A DNA stretch of 64,000 nt from Allomyces arbusculus (lineage: Eukaryota; Blastocladiomycota; Blastocladiomycetes; Blastocladiales; Blastocladiaceae), in the NCBI GenBank assembly GCA_027604705.1, contig JADHYV010000005.1, positions 124,001 through 188,000 on the forward strand. Reading direction: 5' to 3'. A program made the translations under genes and the position numbers. Positions 43,715 through 54,738 of this stretch are shown here, piece after piece. The notes under the pieces are model-generated. The model worked only from the letters and a program-made list of their open reading frames with translations. It ran no database searches and was not told the origin of the DNA. The stretch's first letter is position 1. Every line of letters starts with the position of its first letter.

Positions 43715-44911
43715 TCAGAGGGCTTTAACGAAGCGCTTGCTGCTGATTTTGGTCGGGTACATCGTGATGACCTCAATGGCGCATTCCTTGAACAATGCAG
43801 CCCCCACACCGGAAGGTTTGGCCGAAAATGCAACAAACATGACATGATTTGAATGGTCTGGGATGCTGTACCACCGCGAGCTCAAGTAGTACTGGTTCTG
43901 GATGCGACTTGGTGACAAAGGTGGGGCAGGATTATCAGCAAGGGCCTGCTTCAGAAATTGGAGTGCAGCCTCGCGGGTTGGCAATCCAACTTCGGAGAGC
44001 TCTTGCGAATGACGGCTCCAAAAAAGCTCGACACCCATCCGAATGTCATCTTTTCTGGCGAGGATGGTCGGGAGTTTGTTCCCGTCTTGCACAACGTGGA
44101 AACTGTTCTTGGTGATCTCAGGCCCATCAAGTTGCGAAACAAAAAAATCGTGTCCTGGTGACTCACTTGTCTTGAGATCAATGATCGCATGAGCGTCTGG
44201 GTCGTCGATCAGAAGCCGTTTCGCATTGTTGGCCATCATTTTGGACTTCATCCATTGGCCCGCTTCATAACCCATCACGGCATCCATGATAACAAGGGCC
44301 GTCAAGTCGAAAATGGCGCCCGATACGCATTTGTTGTTGTCGATGCACTGCTTGATATTGTCGCCAAGGGCAATGATGCCTGCAGGATGGTATTCGTCAT
44401 GAATTGCAGAATCGAGGCCCGTGACGATACCATCAAAAGCTGTTCCCGCCAGCACACCACCCACACCTGCGCCTGCAGGGCCCGAGAGAACAAGCCCTGC
44501 AACTCCGCCAGCGACAACAACCAAGGGTCGTGTCGCAGACTTCATAGAGTTGTCCCCACGCTCCTCGTCGCCAGTGGCATAATACACCATCCCAGCGAGG
44601 TGACCAACAAGAGGCGTGCTATCAACGACTGAGCGCAACAGATTGACAGACTGCAGCTGCACAAATTCGGCCTTGGCCGCGGATTGACCTTGACACACGA
44701 GGACGAGCGAATGTAGCTGTGACACAATGGGACATCCGACGATAAACTGCTCCTGTGTTTGTTTCGCGCCACGGGCGTCACCACAACAGACTTGGATTAA
44801 CGACTTGAGCTGCGAAATAATCGGAATGGCATTGATGATGCTGATGATGGGCGGGACTGGCACAAAGAGCTCGGGGTAAATCAAACGAGGCTGGAGAATG
44901 TGCTCTGCCAT
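43715..44911 (-). CDS. Unrecognised glycine-zipper protein with three internal repeats
   Basis: Single exon of 398 aa from the Met at 44911; an in-frame Met at 44974 adds 21 residues. The N-terminal part holds three similar units: IPIISQLKSLIQVCCGDARG, CPIVSQLHSLVLVCQGQSA and TPLVGHLAGMVYYATGDEER. They share P-[IL]-[IV]-x-[QH]-L and a G-D or G-Q turn. Next comes a glycine-zipper hydrophobic stretch, VAGGVAGLVLSGPAGAGVGG, continuing into LAGTAFDGIVTGLDSAIHDE, likely to enter or sit against a membrane. The C-terminal 150 residues look globular (DPDAHAIIDLKTSESPGHDF; SSRWYSIPDHSNHVMFVAFS). I cannot name the family, though PLVGHL...GD...glycine-zipper patterns occur in unnamed eukaryotic proteins. 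Codon use is visibly less GC-biased than in neighbours, and there are no introns. Confidence 0.65.
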   Translation of the reverse strand: MAEHILQPRLIYPELFVPVPPIISIINAIPIISQLKSLIQVCCGDARGAKQTQEQFIVGCPIVSQLHSLVLVCQGQSAAKAEFVQLQSVNLLRSVVDSTPLVGHLAGMVYYATGDEERGDNSMKSATRPLVVVAGGVAGLVLSGPAGAGVGGVLAGTAFDGIVTGLDSAIHDEYHPAGIIALGDNIKQCIDNNKCVSGAIFDLTALVIMDAVMGYEAGQWMKSKMMANNAKRLLIDDPDAHAIIDLKTSESPGHDFFVSQLDGPEITKNSFHVVQDGNKLPTILARKDDIRMGVELFWSRHSQELSEVGLPTREAALQFLKQALADNPAPPLSPSRIQNQYYLSSRWYSIPDHSNHVMFVAFSAKPSGVGAALFKECAIEVITMYPTKISSKRFVKAL

Positions 44912-44974
44912 GACTGTGGAGGGAGAGCCGCATGAAATGGATTCAAATTGGTGAGTTGGTGGCGAAGAATGCAA

Positions 44975-46423
44975 AACATGGGCGAGAAATTATGCCCTTC
45001 AACCAGACAAACTGAAGATTCGTATCTCGGCGTACGAACCGGCCAGGCGTGACTGAGGCATCTTATTGTCAATGGTATGCCATGGCAGGGCTTGGCAAAC
45101 CCGTGATTGGGTGAGTGTAACGTGCGACACTTGTGGGGTTCTGGTATCAACACGCGATGTGACCAAGCGCGATGTGACCACATGCGATGCTGACGAACTT
45201 GCACGAGAAGGCAAAGAGTCTAAGCGTGACTTGTTGGGGTTGACCCGAACATGATGATATAGTGTGGGCGAGCTTCAAGACTGGTGACCGGTTGAGCACT
45301 TACAAGTAGCACTCTTGCTCATGGTGGGCAGGTTCAATTTATACCCATCCAAAAAGATCAGCGACCCAGCGGCTCCATTTCATCCAACCTGTCATGGGCA
45401 TGAGGGCCTACCACATCAGTCATGGTTCATCAACAAAGAAGGTCATTTGCGTCGTGCTCAGTATAGGACCATTGATCAAGAAGGCTAGGAGCCAGACTGT
45501 CGAGTCTTTCACATCCACAATGATTGACAGTCAATGTAGAGTTCTCAAGGCGGGTTTCAAGTGGCTACGAAGTATGCTGCCAATGTTATTGAACTATATT
45601 CCAGGAAAAATGGTTGCATAGCTGTGTGGAGGCGGTAGACGAAGTGGGTTAAGCCTCGTACGTTGACTTTCACTGCAATTCAGTCCTCAGCGAGAGTGTC
45701 AGGCGACGCATGTCGAGAGACAAGCGAAGTAGAGTGAAAGGAACTGGGTGGTTCCAGAGCGTGTAGACGGAGGAGACGATAATCCTGACCTCTGGTGGAG
45801 AAATGGGGCATGCATGAGGGCAAGGATGGCGCACGCAGCACCAGAGACTCACATTCCCTGTGATAGGTCTTGGGAGTGTCGCGAACACCATCTTGCGCAG
45901 GAGCGGCGGGACGGCTGGAAGTGGGGGCGAAAGCGGAACGGCTGGGGAGGGGGGGGGGGGGGGGCGAACGCGAACCAGGGAGTGCGGCCCCAGCTTGACA
46001 TGCTGCAGACGTATCGCACCTTGGGCGAGTAAATCAATCACAAAGTCGAGACCCTGGTTGCTGAGCCTGGTATTTACGCCATGCGGTAAGTTGAAGGGGA
46101 GAGCTCAGAGCCTCAAGGTGGTCTGTCGTCTCTTTCGGCAAATTCTGCCACCGTAGGTACAACAAATCTGACCGAAACGTCATGCACAAAGTTGCCGCCA
46201 ATTTGTGAGCACGGGGCCCGACTGTGTGCCCTGTCGTCCTCTCCATGCCAGGAGTTCTCTTCAGTGCGCATTAAAAATTTACTTCGCTCGACTTCAGCTG
46301 CTCACATGCGAATTGCGTATGAGGAGCACACCGCTCCCGCCCGCGGTCCTGGAGAAATCAGATAGAGAAGTGATAACATTCGACTCTGGCAACACACGCA
46401 CATGAGATGCCAACGGGGTGCAA
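44975..46423. other. A/T-richer intergenic region, nothing recognised
   Basis: About 1.4 kb with no recognisable gene. It contains a 16-base G run (45949-45964). Both flanking genes are on the minus strand, so the left part should hold the promoter of the glycine-zipper gene and the right part the 3' end of the F-box/LRR gene. Confidence 0.45.
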
Positions 46424-48151
46424 TCAATACAACAGAGACCGTGGATGCGCATGCACTTCGTACTCGCCGACGCACAGTACTCGAAGAAGCCGCGCATTCA
46501 GCACGAGAGACCCGTCGTGGGTTGCCGCCAGCACGTCTCGGTCGCACTTCAAAAGGTCACGAAACGGTTCCATGGTGTCGTTGGGCTCAGTGACAGCCTC
46601 CACCTCGTCATCACTGTTGCCGTCGCCATTCTCTGGTCCAAACACTTCCATGCGCCATCCGGGGATCCGCAGCTCGAGTCGGCGCGTGCTGGGTGGTAAT
46701 GCGCGCGCGACGGCCCCGGTCAATTCCGCAACTGTTCCACCACCACCAACCAGTTGCAGCATCACGGTCTGCAGCTGCGGACACGTGCGTAAGAATGCCG
46801 CGAGGGCACGCGTTGCGCGCGGCCCCACGTCAGGGATCTGGAGCACAAAGTCCGTGAGCCCTGCCGATTTGAGATCGAGCAAGTCGCCCAGCACGCACGC
46901 CCATGCGCTCCAAAGCTCGGGCGGCGCTACAGCCATGGCCGAACCTCCAGGTATCGAGGCAGCTTCGACGGGCTGCGTTGGCGCCATGGCATCAGGCTGA
47001 ACGTCAACGATACGCCCAAAAACCCGCAGCGACACGAGCGTTGGCGGAAGCAGAGCAATCCACTTTTGCCAGACGGCACGTGTCGCGCATTCAACAAAAA
47101 GCAGCGTCAGGTGCATGAGATCGGTCCAGAGCACGGACGGCGTTGCAGCCCACACGTCCATCATGGCCGCAGTGACGGTGAAATGAGCGAGCTGCAGACT
47201 CGTGAGCGGGAGCCGTTGAAGTGTTCGCGCAAGGTGGACGTGGTCGGCGGGTGGGATATCCAATTCCTCGTCGGTGCCGGCAGGAACGTGTCGCACGAGG
47301 CTCAGTTTCCGGAGAGCAGGCACCACGGGCCGGTCGGTGCCGTAAAAAATGGTCAAGAGTACAAGCCACGGCTCCATGGTTTGCGCAGTGAGCGATAGAT
47401 CCTCGAGAGCCGAAAGGTTGCCCACAGATGCACGATCGCGACTGCCAGCACGGATCGCATCGGCAAGTTCGACCAGCTGCGACCAGTCGGCAATCAAGTC
47501 CGGGCGCGTCAAATCAAGATTGAGCTTCGCTAGATTGGCGCGATGCGGCGACTGGAGCAACTTGAGAACATAGGACCCGAGAAACGACGGCTGGGCCGAC
47601 GCCATGCCATACACGACCAACTCGCGCAAATTCGGGACAAGAACAGTTCTTTTCCCATCTGGTCCCTCGACAAAACCGTCACATACAGGCCCCAGCGCGC
47701 TCGACGTTGGTACAAGCGCAAGTCTGGTCACATTGACCGTTTGTGCAAGAACAGCCACATGTCGCGAATCCGCAAAAGCGGAGCCGCCGTCCTCAGCGTC
47801 CTCGAGTCCGAGGAGGTCGAGGTCGCGAACCCATGCCGCATAATCCACCCCACGGACCGCATTGTCGCGGCGCACCCAGAGCGACTGTGTCATGCGGTGG
47901 TACGTGGCCGTCGGGTATTTGTCGTCAAAGTACCAAATCGACGACCAAAGTGTTGGGCCCGCAAGGCGCACGGCGGCGCGACACGTTTGCAAAAAATTCC
48001 GCAGGTCTGCGAGCGAATTAGAGAGCTGTCGCACGACGAGCAGCAGGACCTCGGCAGGAAGCACAGAGAGCGTGCCGAGCGATCGCGCTGAGCCATGCTT
48101 GAGGTTGCTCGAGACTGGGGGTCGTTTCGTTGGGTCGGTCGATGGGGACAT
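46424..48151 (-). CDS. F-box/LRR-like protein
   Basis: Single exon of 575 aa from the Met at 48151; the frame is open to an in-frame Met at 48325, but that extension looks like leader. Near the N-terminus SVLPAEVLLLVVRQLSNSLA, then LRNFLQTCRAAVRLAGPTLW, have the leucine, proline and cysteine pattern of an F-box. The rest is a run of LRR-like segments (LVPNLRELVVYGMASAQPSF; LAKLNLDLTRPDLI; SALEDLSLTAQTMEPWLVLL; LPPSTRRLELRIPGWRMEVF). F-box proteins are substrate adaptors of SCF ubiquitin ligases, with the LRRs selecting targets. No closer assignment is possible. Fungi of this kind usually carry many diverged copies; the relic at 23413-24010 may be another. Confidence 0.6.
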   Translation of the reverse strand: MSPSTDPTKRPPVSSNLKHGSARSLGTLSVLPAEVLLLVVRQLSNSLADLRNFLQTCRAAVRLAGPTLWSSIWYFDDKYPTATYHRMTQSLWVRRDNAVRGVDYAAWVRDLDLLGLEDAEDGGSAFADSRHVAVLAQTVNVTRLALVPTSSALGPVCDGFVEGPDGKRTVLVPNLRELVVYGMASAQPSFLGSYVLKLLQSPHRANLAKLNLDLTRPDLIADWSQLVELADAIRAGSRDRASVGNLSALEDLSLTAQTMEPWLVLLTIFYGTDRPVVPALRKLSLVRHVPAGTDEELDIPPADHVHLARTLQRLPLTSLQLAHFTVTAAMMDVWAATPSVLWTDLMHLTLLFVECATRAVWQKWIALLPPTLVSLRVFGRIVDVQPDAMAPTQPVEAASIPGGSAMAVAPPELWSAWACVLGDLLDLKSAGLTDFVLQIPDVGPRATRALAAFLRTCPQLQTVMLQLVGGGGTVAELTGAVARALPPSTRRLELRIPGWRMEVFGPENGDGNSDDEVEAVTEPNDTMEPFRDLLKCDRDVLAATHDGSLVLNARLLRVLCVGEYEVHAHPRSLLY

Positions 48152-48325
48152 AATGCTTGTCTCCGCGGCTTTGGAGTGATTGCAGCAAGTGTCAAATGGT
48201 GCCAGCGGCGTTGATGTAATCTGGTGTTGTTGTAGTCGACGGCTTTGGACATGAACGCTGTTTGACGCTCCTGGTTGTTGTGCAATCTTGACCGCACTCC
48301 AGAAGTTGACAGCGGCATGAGCCAA

Positions 48326-48673
48326 ATGTGATTGGAAGCCAAAGGAAGCAACACCATCTTTCCTCAGCGAGCTGCACTAAGTAAAAACGCGATCGAGTAA
48401 ATAACATTGCCGCTTCATTGTTAGCTTGAGAGCCTCACTGTTGACAATGAGACATCTTACGGTCCACGGCGCCAACAACATCAATTTTCTTTGCTTTCGA
48501 ATATGGCTCCCGTCGCTGCCCTGTGACTACAGTTTCACACAAACTGGCGGCATCCTCGGAGCTGAATGATGCCGCGGCCATTTAGCCTCAAGCTTCAGGG
48601 CAAGCCTATCTTTTGCGGACATGAAATGGCGTGCAACCCCAAGGTCTGCTACTTCTCTTTGTTTTCTTCGAAA
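48326..48673. promoter_or_regulatory. Divergent region between the two F-box-like genes
   Basis: About 350 bases, A/T-richer than the window average. No gene or clear promoter motif seen. Confidence 0.35.
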
Positions 48674-49307
48674 ATGGTTCTCCTTCACGTTCCTGAATTG
48701 GTCCTATCAACGCTGCTCCCGCTCCTCGGCATGCAAGCAACAGCCCGCCTTCAGCAAACATGCCGTGCGATTGCCGCATTTCCGGCTCTCGCTCAAGACC
48801 GCGACCATTTCTGCGCTGCAATTGACCTGGCCGATTGGCCTGCGTTGTTGACGAAGTCGAAATGTATCCTGCCCAAACCGTCGGAGTTTCAGCACTTCAA
48901 GGCAGTACTTATGGCTGCAGGTGCTGGCGACGCCACAGTTTTCGATTCCCTGGTACCCATTCCTCTTCCCCCGTCCGTTCTTTTTGGGAAACGCAGCGCA
49001 GGACCGGCTGGAGGTCACCTTCGGGACGCCCATGAAGCGTGTCAATTTTGCACCGCCTGGACCTGGTCGGAACGGCACGGTCCGTCTCATTTTGTCACGC
49101 ATCCAGGCGGCGCCTCATGACTGGAGCTGGGCAAATTCAACGGGATTTGTGGGCATGCTGCTCGAAACACTTGCCGACAGTCTGCGCGACCCTTTGTCGG
49201 CGCTCCCTTTTTCGGTATGTCTTTGGCCAGGAGCGCCCACGATCGCATTTCATTCTTTACGAGTGACAGTGGCGGCCTTCTGTTTGCAGCCAGATTGGCG
49301 AATCTGA
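48674..49307 (+). CDS. Small F-box-like protein
   Basis: The frame starts MVLLHVPELVLSTLLPLLGM and continues ARLQQTCRAIAAFPALAQ, a plausible short F-box. A change of frame near 48951 is explained by a 49-base intron (48951-48999, GTACCC...GCGCAG), which links FDSL to DRLEVTFGTPMKRVNF in phase. The tail GMLLETLADSLRDPLSALPF may be spliced once more before the stop at 49307. The product of roughly 170-195 aa has no visible substrate-binding repeats. It could be a truncated copy of a larger F-box gene or a genuine small member. The 3' end meets GUF1 tail to tail, 73 bases apart. Confidence 0.45.
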
Positions 49308-49380
49308 CCGACCACATGCAATGTGCAACGAGCATATTGCCAAATGACGGAGCAAGCGTACATAAATACAACACGGTTCA

Positions 49381-52078
49381 TTACTTTTTCATCATGGTCA
49401 AAAACGCCTCCTGAGAAATCTCCACGTTCCCGACCATCTTCATCCGCGCCTTGCCCTTCTTTTGCTTCTCCAAGAGCTTGAGTTTACGCGTCACGTCGCC
49501 ACCATAACACTTGGCCGTAACGTTCTTGCGCATCGCCGCCAGCGTCTCGCGCGCCATGATCTTCCCGCCGACCGCGCACTGAATCACAATCTCATACAAC
49601 TGACGGTCAAGCACGTCCTTGAGCTTGGCGACCGTCTGCCGCGCCGTCATCTCGGCCGACGACCGATGCTGGATCGAGGCGAGGGCGTCGACGGGCTTCG
49701 AGTTCAGGAGCACGTTGAGCTTGACGAGGTCGGCGTCCACGTACCCGGCCTCCTCGTAGTCGAACGACGCGAACCCGGACGAAATGCTCTTGAGCCGGTC
49801 GTAAAAGTCGGTCACGACTTCGGTCATGGGCAGGATGTACTTGATCATGACGCGCGTATCGTCAATGTAGGTGAGCTCGGTCTCTTGGCCGCGGCGCGAC
49901 TGTGCGGAATGTGAAAAGGTGGATCGTGAGCTCATAAAAGCTGATATCTGCGATGCACAGAAGCAGAACATGAACGTACGTTGCACAGCTCCAAAATTGG
50001 TCCGAGATACGCGTCGGGCGTCAGGATCGTGGCATTGATCGTCGGCTCCTCGACGTTGTCGACCTTCGTCAGCATTGGGCCCTCTGGGAACTCGGCCGGG
50101 TTGCGAATGTGGTGTACGGTCCCGTCCTTGTAGGTGACCTTGAACGGCACCGTCGGTGCCGTGCAAATCACGTTGGCCTCGTACTCTTGCTCAAGTCGCT
50201 GTCGGAACACGTCCATGTGCAGCGTACCTATCTCACACCCATCGCCGTCAGTCGCGAACAAAATCCACGCATCACAAATCCGAACCAAGCCACCACGTAC
50301 CGAGGAACCCGAGACGGAACCCTTGCCCGAGCGACGAACTCGTCTCCTTGGCCACGGTCACGGACGCGTCGTTGATGGCCAGTTTCGAAATCGAGTCGTT
50401 CAGTTTCGGAAACTCGTCGGCCGAGACGGGGAACACGCCGCTGAAGACCATCGGTTTCGCTGGCTGGAACCCGGGCAGCGCCTCGACCTTGTTCCCGAGC
50501 AAGTAGAATGTGTCGCCAATGTGCGCCTCGGACGTGGACTTCATGCCGAGAATTGCATACCCGACTTGGCCGGGGAACAGAACGCCCGTTGACCGTTGCT
50601 CCGGGTGCATGATGCCCACATCGAGCACATCGTATTTCCGGTCCGAGTGGCACGACAGGACCTTGTCGCCTAAGTGAGTGTTGGAAAGTCAGTCGCGTGC
50701 GGGGAGGGGAGAAGAGGAGAGGCGGAGGCGCAGGGCACGCACCCTTCTTAAGCCGCCCGTCGAGAACCGAAAACAGGCAAATGACGCCAAGGTACGTATC
50801 ATACCACGAGTCGAAGAGGAGCGCGCGAAGCGGCGTCGTCGTGTCGCCCTTGGATGGTGGTGGGATGGCCTCGATTACGCGGTCGAGAATCTGCGAAATA
50901 AAGCGATGGTGAGCCAGTCATCAGAGCGGCCAAATGGTATCGTCGAGCCAGGTTGTACCGCGTCGCAGCCAAGACCCGTCTTGGCACTGATCTTCAAAAT
51001 GTTATCAGTCGGCAGCTCAAACGCCGTCTCAATCTGGCGCGCGATGCGCTCCGGGTCGGCCGCGGGCAAATCGACCTTGTTGAGAATCGGCACGATTTCG
51101 AGGTCCTGGCCAAAGGCGAGGTAGAAGTTGGCGACGGTTTGTGCCTGAATGCCTTGGCTCGCATCGACGAGCAAGAGCGCGCCTTGGCACGCCGACAGCG
51201 AGCGCGACACTGTAGGATTCGATGAAAAGGTGGTCATTCCGAGCTCAAAAGTCGGGTGGAGAGGGTAGAATGCATCGACAAGCGCACCTTCGTACGAAAA
51301 ATCGACGTGGCCGGGCGTGTCAATAAGGTTGAGCAGGTACCGCTCGCCCTTGTAGGTGTGGAACATGGACACGGTCTACTAGCCCGACGACAACGCGTAA
51401 TCAGCCTTTATTGCGGCCGCGAAACAAAATAATTGAGTATCGAGTCTAGTTACCTGCGCCTTGACCGTGATGCCGCGCTCGCGCTCGACCTTGAGCTTGT
51501 CGAGCACCTGCTTGTTGGTCCGGTCCTTACGAATCGTGCCGGTAATCTCGAGCAGTCGGTCGGCAAGCGTACTCTTGCCATGGTCTGATTCACGTTCAAG
51601 AATCAGAATCACAATCAAGTGCTCCGATTTCGCGGCGGGTCGGGCCCATACCAATGTGCGCAATAATCGAAAAGTTGCGAATGCGTTCCGGCGGGAAATT
51701 TGCGAGCTACGAACAATAGGTGGTAGCGCATTTGCGCGGCGAAGAATCAGGTCCACAGCCCAGGTGATCCAAATTTGTTTGCAGTCGCGAATCGCGAATT
51801 GATCAATGATGTACGTTGATGTCGAGCTCCTCGGCACGACCCGTTGAATAGTTTCGCGTCATAGCAAGGTGGAGAGCATTGGAGACTGTTGCCGGCGTCG
51901 CAGCGGGTGATTGGAAGTGGAGGGCAGCAACCGACTTGGGTCGACATGATGGCAAAGTTGACGACGGGTTGTAACGAGCCGACCAGACGGGAGTCGGGCG
52001 AGTGAGCAGGACCCACGGCCGGTTCACGGCACACTGAACTGATGAATAGCTTGCAGCGAGTCGTCGCGCGGTCGCCAT
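49381..52078 (-). CDS. GUF1: Mitochondrial translation factor Guf1 (LepA/EF4)
   Basis: Nine exons (51815-52078, 51652-51706, 51454-51584, 51288-51375, 50959-51209, 50743-50890, 50301-50669, 49980-50227, 49381-49899) total 690 aa and agree in phase. The first exon is a presequence ([15 protein letters not shown]) and carries [13 protein letters not shown]. The GTPase motifs are [20 protein letters not shown] (G1), [10 protein letters not shown] (G2), [16 protein letters not shown] (G3) and [20 protein letters not shown] (G4). The LepA-specific C-terminal part includes [20 protein letters not shown] and the end [16 protein letters not shown]. Guf1 is a matrix GTPase that back-translocates or remobilises mitochondrial ribosomes under stress. 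The C-terminus looks complete. A short divergent promoter is shared with GRWD1. Confidence 0.95.
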
Positions 52079-52409
52079 GACGTTCAGAGCTGTCCAATAG
52101 CACTGGTTCCAAGTCTACAAATCGCAAATGTGGTTGGCGATGTGGAGAGGCAGCAACAGCACCAAACGGCAGACTTGTTGGGTGTGAGCGCAGAGCAACC
52201 GATCAGGTGATGTCGTCAACACTCGGCCCGCCTGTGCTCCTTGGCCGTTTGCTCATCGTCACCCTTGACCGCGGCGGTGACCGTTTCCACAGCAACGAAC
52301 GACGAGCTGCAGGAGTTTGCGCAGTTCGGGACCCGAGCCGATTGCTGCAAGTTCGATATTTGAGCCGGCTCTGATCAACCGACCGACTTCACCGAACCAA
52401 CAATCAACG
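52079..52409. promoter_or_regulatory. Divergent promoter between GUF1 and GRWD1/RRB1
   Basis: About 330 bases. The GRWD1 side carries CAACCGACCGACTTCACCGA just before the start, similar to the repeat before TBCE. Confidence 0.45.
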
Positions 52410-54116
52410 ATGGCCGGCAAAAAGCGCAGCCAGACGGAGCACGCCGCCGACGCGGCCGCCAAGGCGCGCGCCATCGAGAATGCGGCCGGACAGGCCGTCA
52501 AGCCGTCGGCAGCACCGAGCGACGCCATGGATGTCGATCACGACGTGGAAATGGGCGAGTTTGAGGACCCGTTCGAGGACGAGTACGAGGAGGATGAGGA
52601 GGTGGTCGACGGCGACGATGGTGCGTGACGCCCGCCCCTCCGACGTCGAGCAGAAGAGTACGGAAGCCAACCAACGCGTTGTTTTGCAACCACAGAAAAC
52701 ATGGACTACGTCGACGAGGACGAGGACGAGGCGACCGACGACAACGTGCGCGTCTACCTGCCGGGTCAACCGCTGGCCGAGGGCGAGGAGCTCGAGGTCG
52801 ACAACTCGGCGTACGAGATGCTGCACCGGCTCAACGTCAAGTGGCCGTGCCTGTCGTTTGATATCTTGCGTGACCAGCTCGGTTTGGAGCGCACCAAGTT
52901 CCCGCACACGACCTACTTGGTCGCCGGGTCGCAGGCCGACCAGGCCGACAAGAACGAGCTGTTCATCATGAAGATGTCGCAGCTGTGCAAGACCAAGTAC
53001 GATGACGGTGCGTCTAGTGTAAATGCTTCGTTCCTCTCTTCTTGCCCGCCCTGTGCTAACGCGGTTGGTTGATTATTTCCAGACGAGGACTCGGGCAACG
53101 AGTCGGACGACGACATTGAGGAGGACCCGATTCTCGAGCACCGCAGCGTGCGTGTGCGTGGCGGCATCAACCGCGTCCGCGTCATGCCCTCGGCCAACCC
53201 TGCCACGCAGATTGTCGCCGCATGGAACGAGATGGGCCATGTCGATGTTTATGACCTGTCGCAGCACGTGCGCGCCTTGGACACGCCCGGCGTCGTGGTG
53301 AGTGCCGATCACGCACCATTGCACAAGATCTCACACAAGGACGAAGGCTTTGCCATGGACTGGTCATCCAAAGTCGAGGGCCAGTGCGTGTTCTCTGCGA
53401 ACTTTGCGCTCACCCTGGGACTGAAACTGACGTGGTATGATTTTACTCTCACTAGACTCCTGACGGGCGACTGCTCCAAGATGATCAAGCTGTCGGTGGC
53501 GTCGCCGACGGGGTTCAACACGACTATGGCGTTTGCCGCGCACAAGAAATCGGTCGAGGACCTGCAGTGGTCGCCGTCTGAGGCAACCGTGTTTGCGTCG
53601 AGTTCGGCCGACGGAACCGTCAAGATTTTCGATACGCGCATGGGCTCGAAGCCAGGTATTTCGGCCACTGTCGCCGACTGCGACGTGAACGTGATCTCCT
53701 GGAACCGGTTGACGCCCTTCTTGCTCGCATCGGGCCACGACGACGGTTCTTTTGCCGTGTGGGACCTGCGCGAGTTTGCACGCGCGTCCAACAAGGCCAA
53801 CGTGCGGTGCGCACCGGCGGCGCAATTTGCGTGGCACCGCGCGCCCGTCACGTCGATCGAGTGGCACACGCACGAGGAGTCGATGCTTGCGGTGGCCGGC
53901 GACGATAACCAGGTGACGCTCTGGGATCTGAGTACGGAAAAGGACGATGCGGCCGACGCCAAGGATTTGGACGGGCACGCGGTGCCGCCACAGCTGCTCT
54001 TTATTCACATGGGCCAGGAGTACGTCAAGGAAGTGCACTGGCACCAGCAGATCCCGGGGTGCCTCGTCACGACGGCCGCGTCCGGGTTCAATGTGTTCAA
54101 GACGATCAACTCGTGA
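52410..54116 (+). CDS. RRB1: Glutamate-rich WD-repeat protein GRWD1/Rrb1
   Basis: Four exons (52410-52620, 52696-53007, 53083-53383, 53456-54116) give 494 aa. The acidic N-terminus (EFEDPFEDEYEEDEEVVDGD) is followed by VRVYLPGQPLAEGEELEVDN and MLHRLNVKWPCLSFDILRDQ, which is the CAF1C/H4-binding helix region of RbAp48-like proteins. WD repeats follow: DLQWSPSEATVFASSSADGT, VISWNRLTPFLLASGHDDGS, EWHTHEESMLAVAGDDNQVT. In yeast Rrb1 is the dedicated chaperone of ribosomal protein Rpl3 in 60S assembly and is nuclear. The C-terminal FIHMGQEYVKEVHWHQQIPG is also conserved. Length is near the family norm of 450-510 aa. Confidence 0.93.
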
Positions 54117-54738
54117 GCAGGTACGGGGATAGGTGCCTGTTGGGTTGTGTTCGGTCGAGTTGGGTCGGGTTGGGTCGTGCGGGGTGTTGTTGTGCTCTTC
54201 TCGTTCGTGTTTGCTTTTGCGCGTTGGATTGGTTTGTGGCGGGCTCGGGGCTCGTGGCCGTGTCGTATCGTTCTCCCAGAACACTGTATTATTTGCTAGG
54301 GCCTTTTCATTGCGTGCCCCAATAATTCGCGAACAAGAGCGTCAGATCGCGCGTCGAGCACCCAACTTGGCCGATTTGGGCCGGATAATAAAACGTCGAC
54401 GTGGGTGGGAGACGCGACGAACCGTGTCCCGCGCTCAACCCTCCAAAGTTCTCCTCCACCGCACCAACAACGCCCAACAAGGCCTTGCTCGTCCACGCTC
54501 ATTATTTGCACCCGCGCTCGACCGTTTTGCTGCCGTCTGAATTCTGATTGACTGGCCAGCTCGTCACAATCCGCTCGCCCCACTCGCTCCATCGGCCATA
54601 AGCCTCAACCAACCCCGACCCCGACCGCGACCGATCAGGCGCACGCGCGCCCCTGCCGGACTCGTTTACCCGCGCAACGACGACAAAACCCTTCCAGCAC
54701 GCTTTTCCAGCAAGCACACAGCAACGCACGCACGCACC
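54117..54738. promoter_or_regulatory. 3' end of GRWD1 and upstream region of the kinase gene
   Basis: About 620 bases. The first part is G/T-rich, with repeated GGGTTG/GGGTCG words near 54155-54185, and fits a 3' UTR. The last 140 bases are C-rich with CCAACCCCGACCCCGACCGC near 54610. No gene recognised. Confidence 0.4.
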
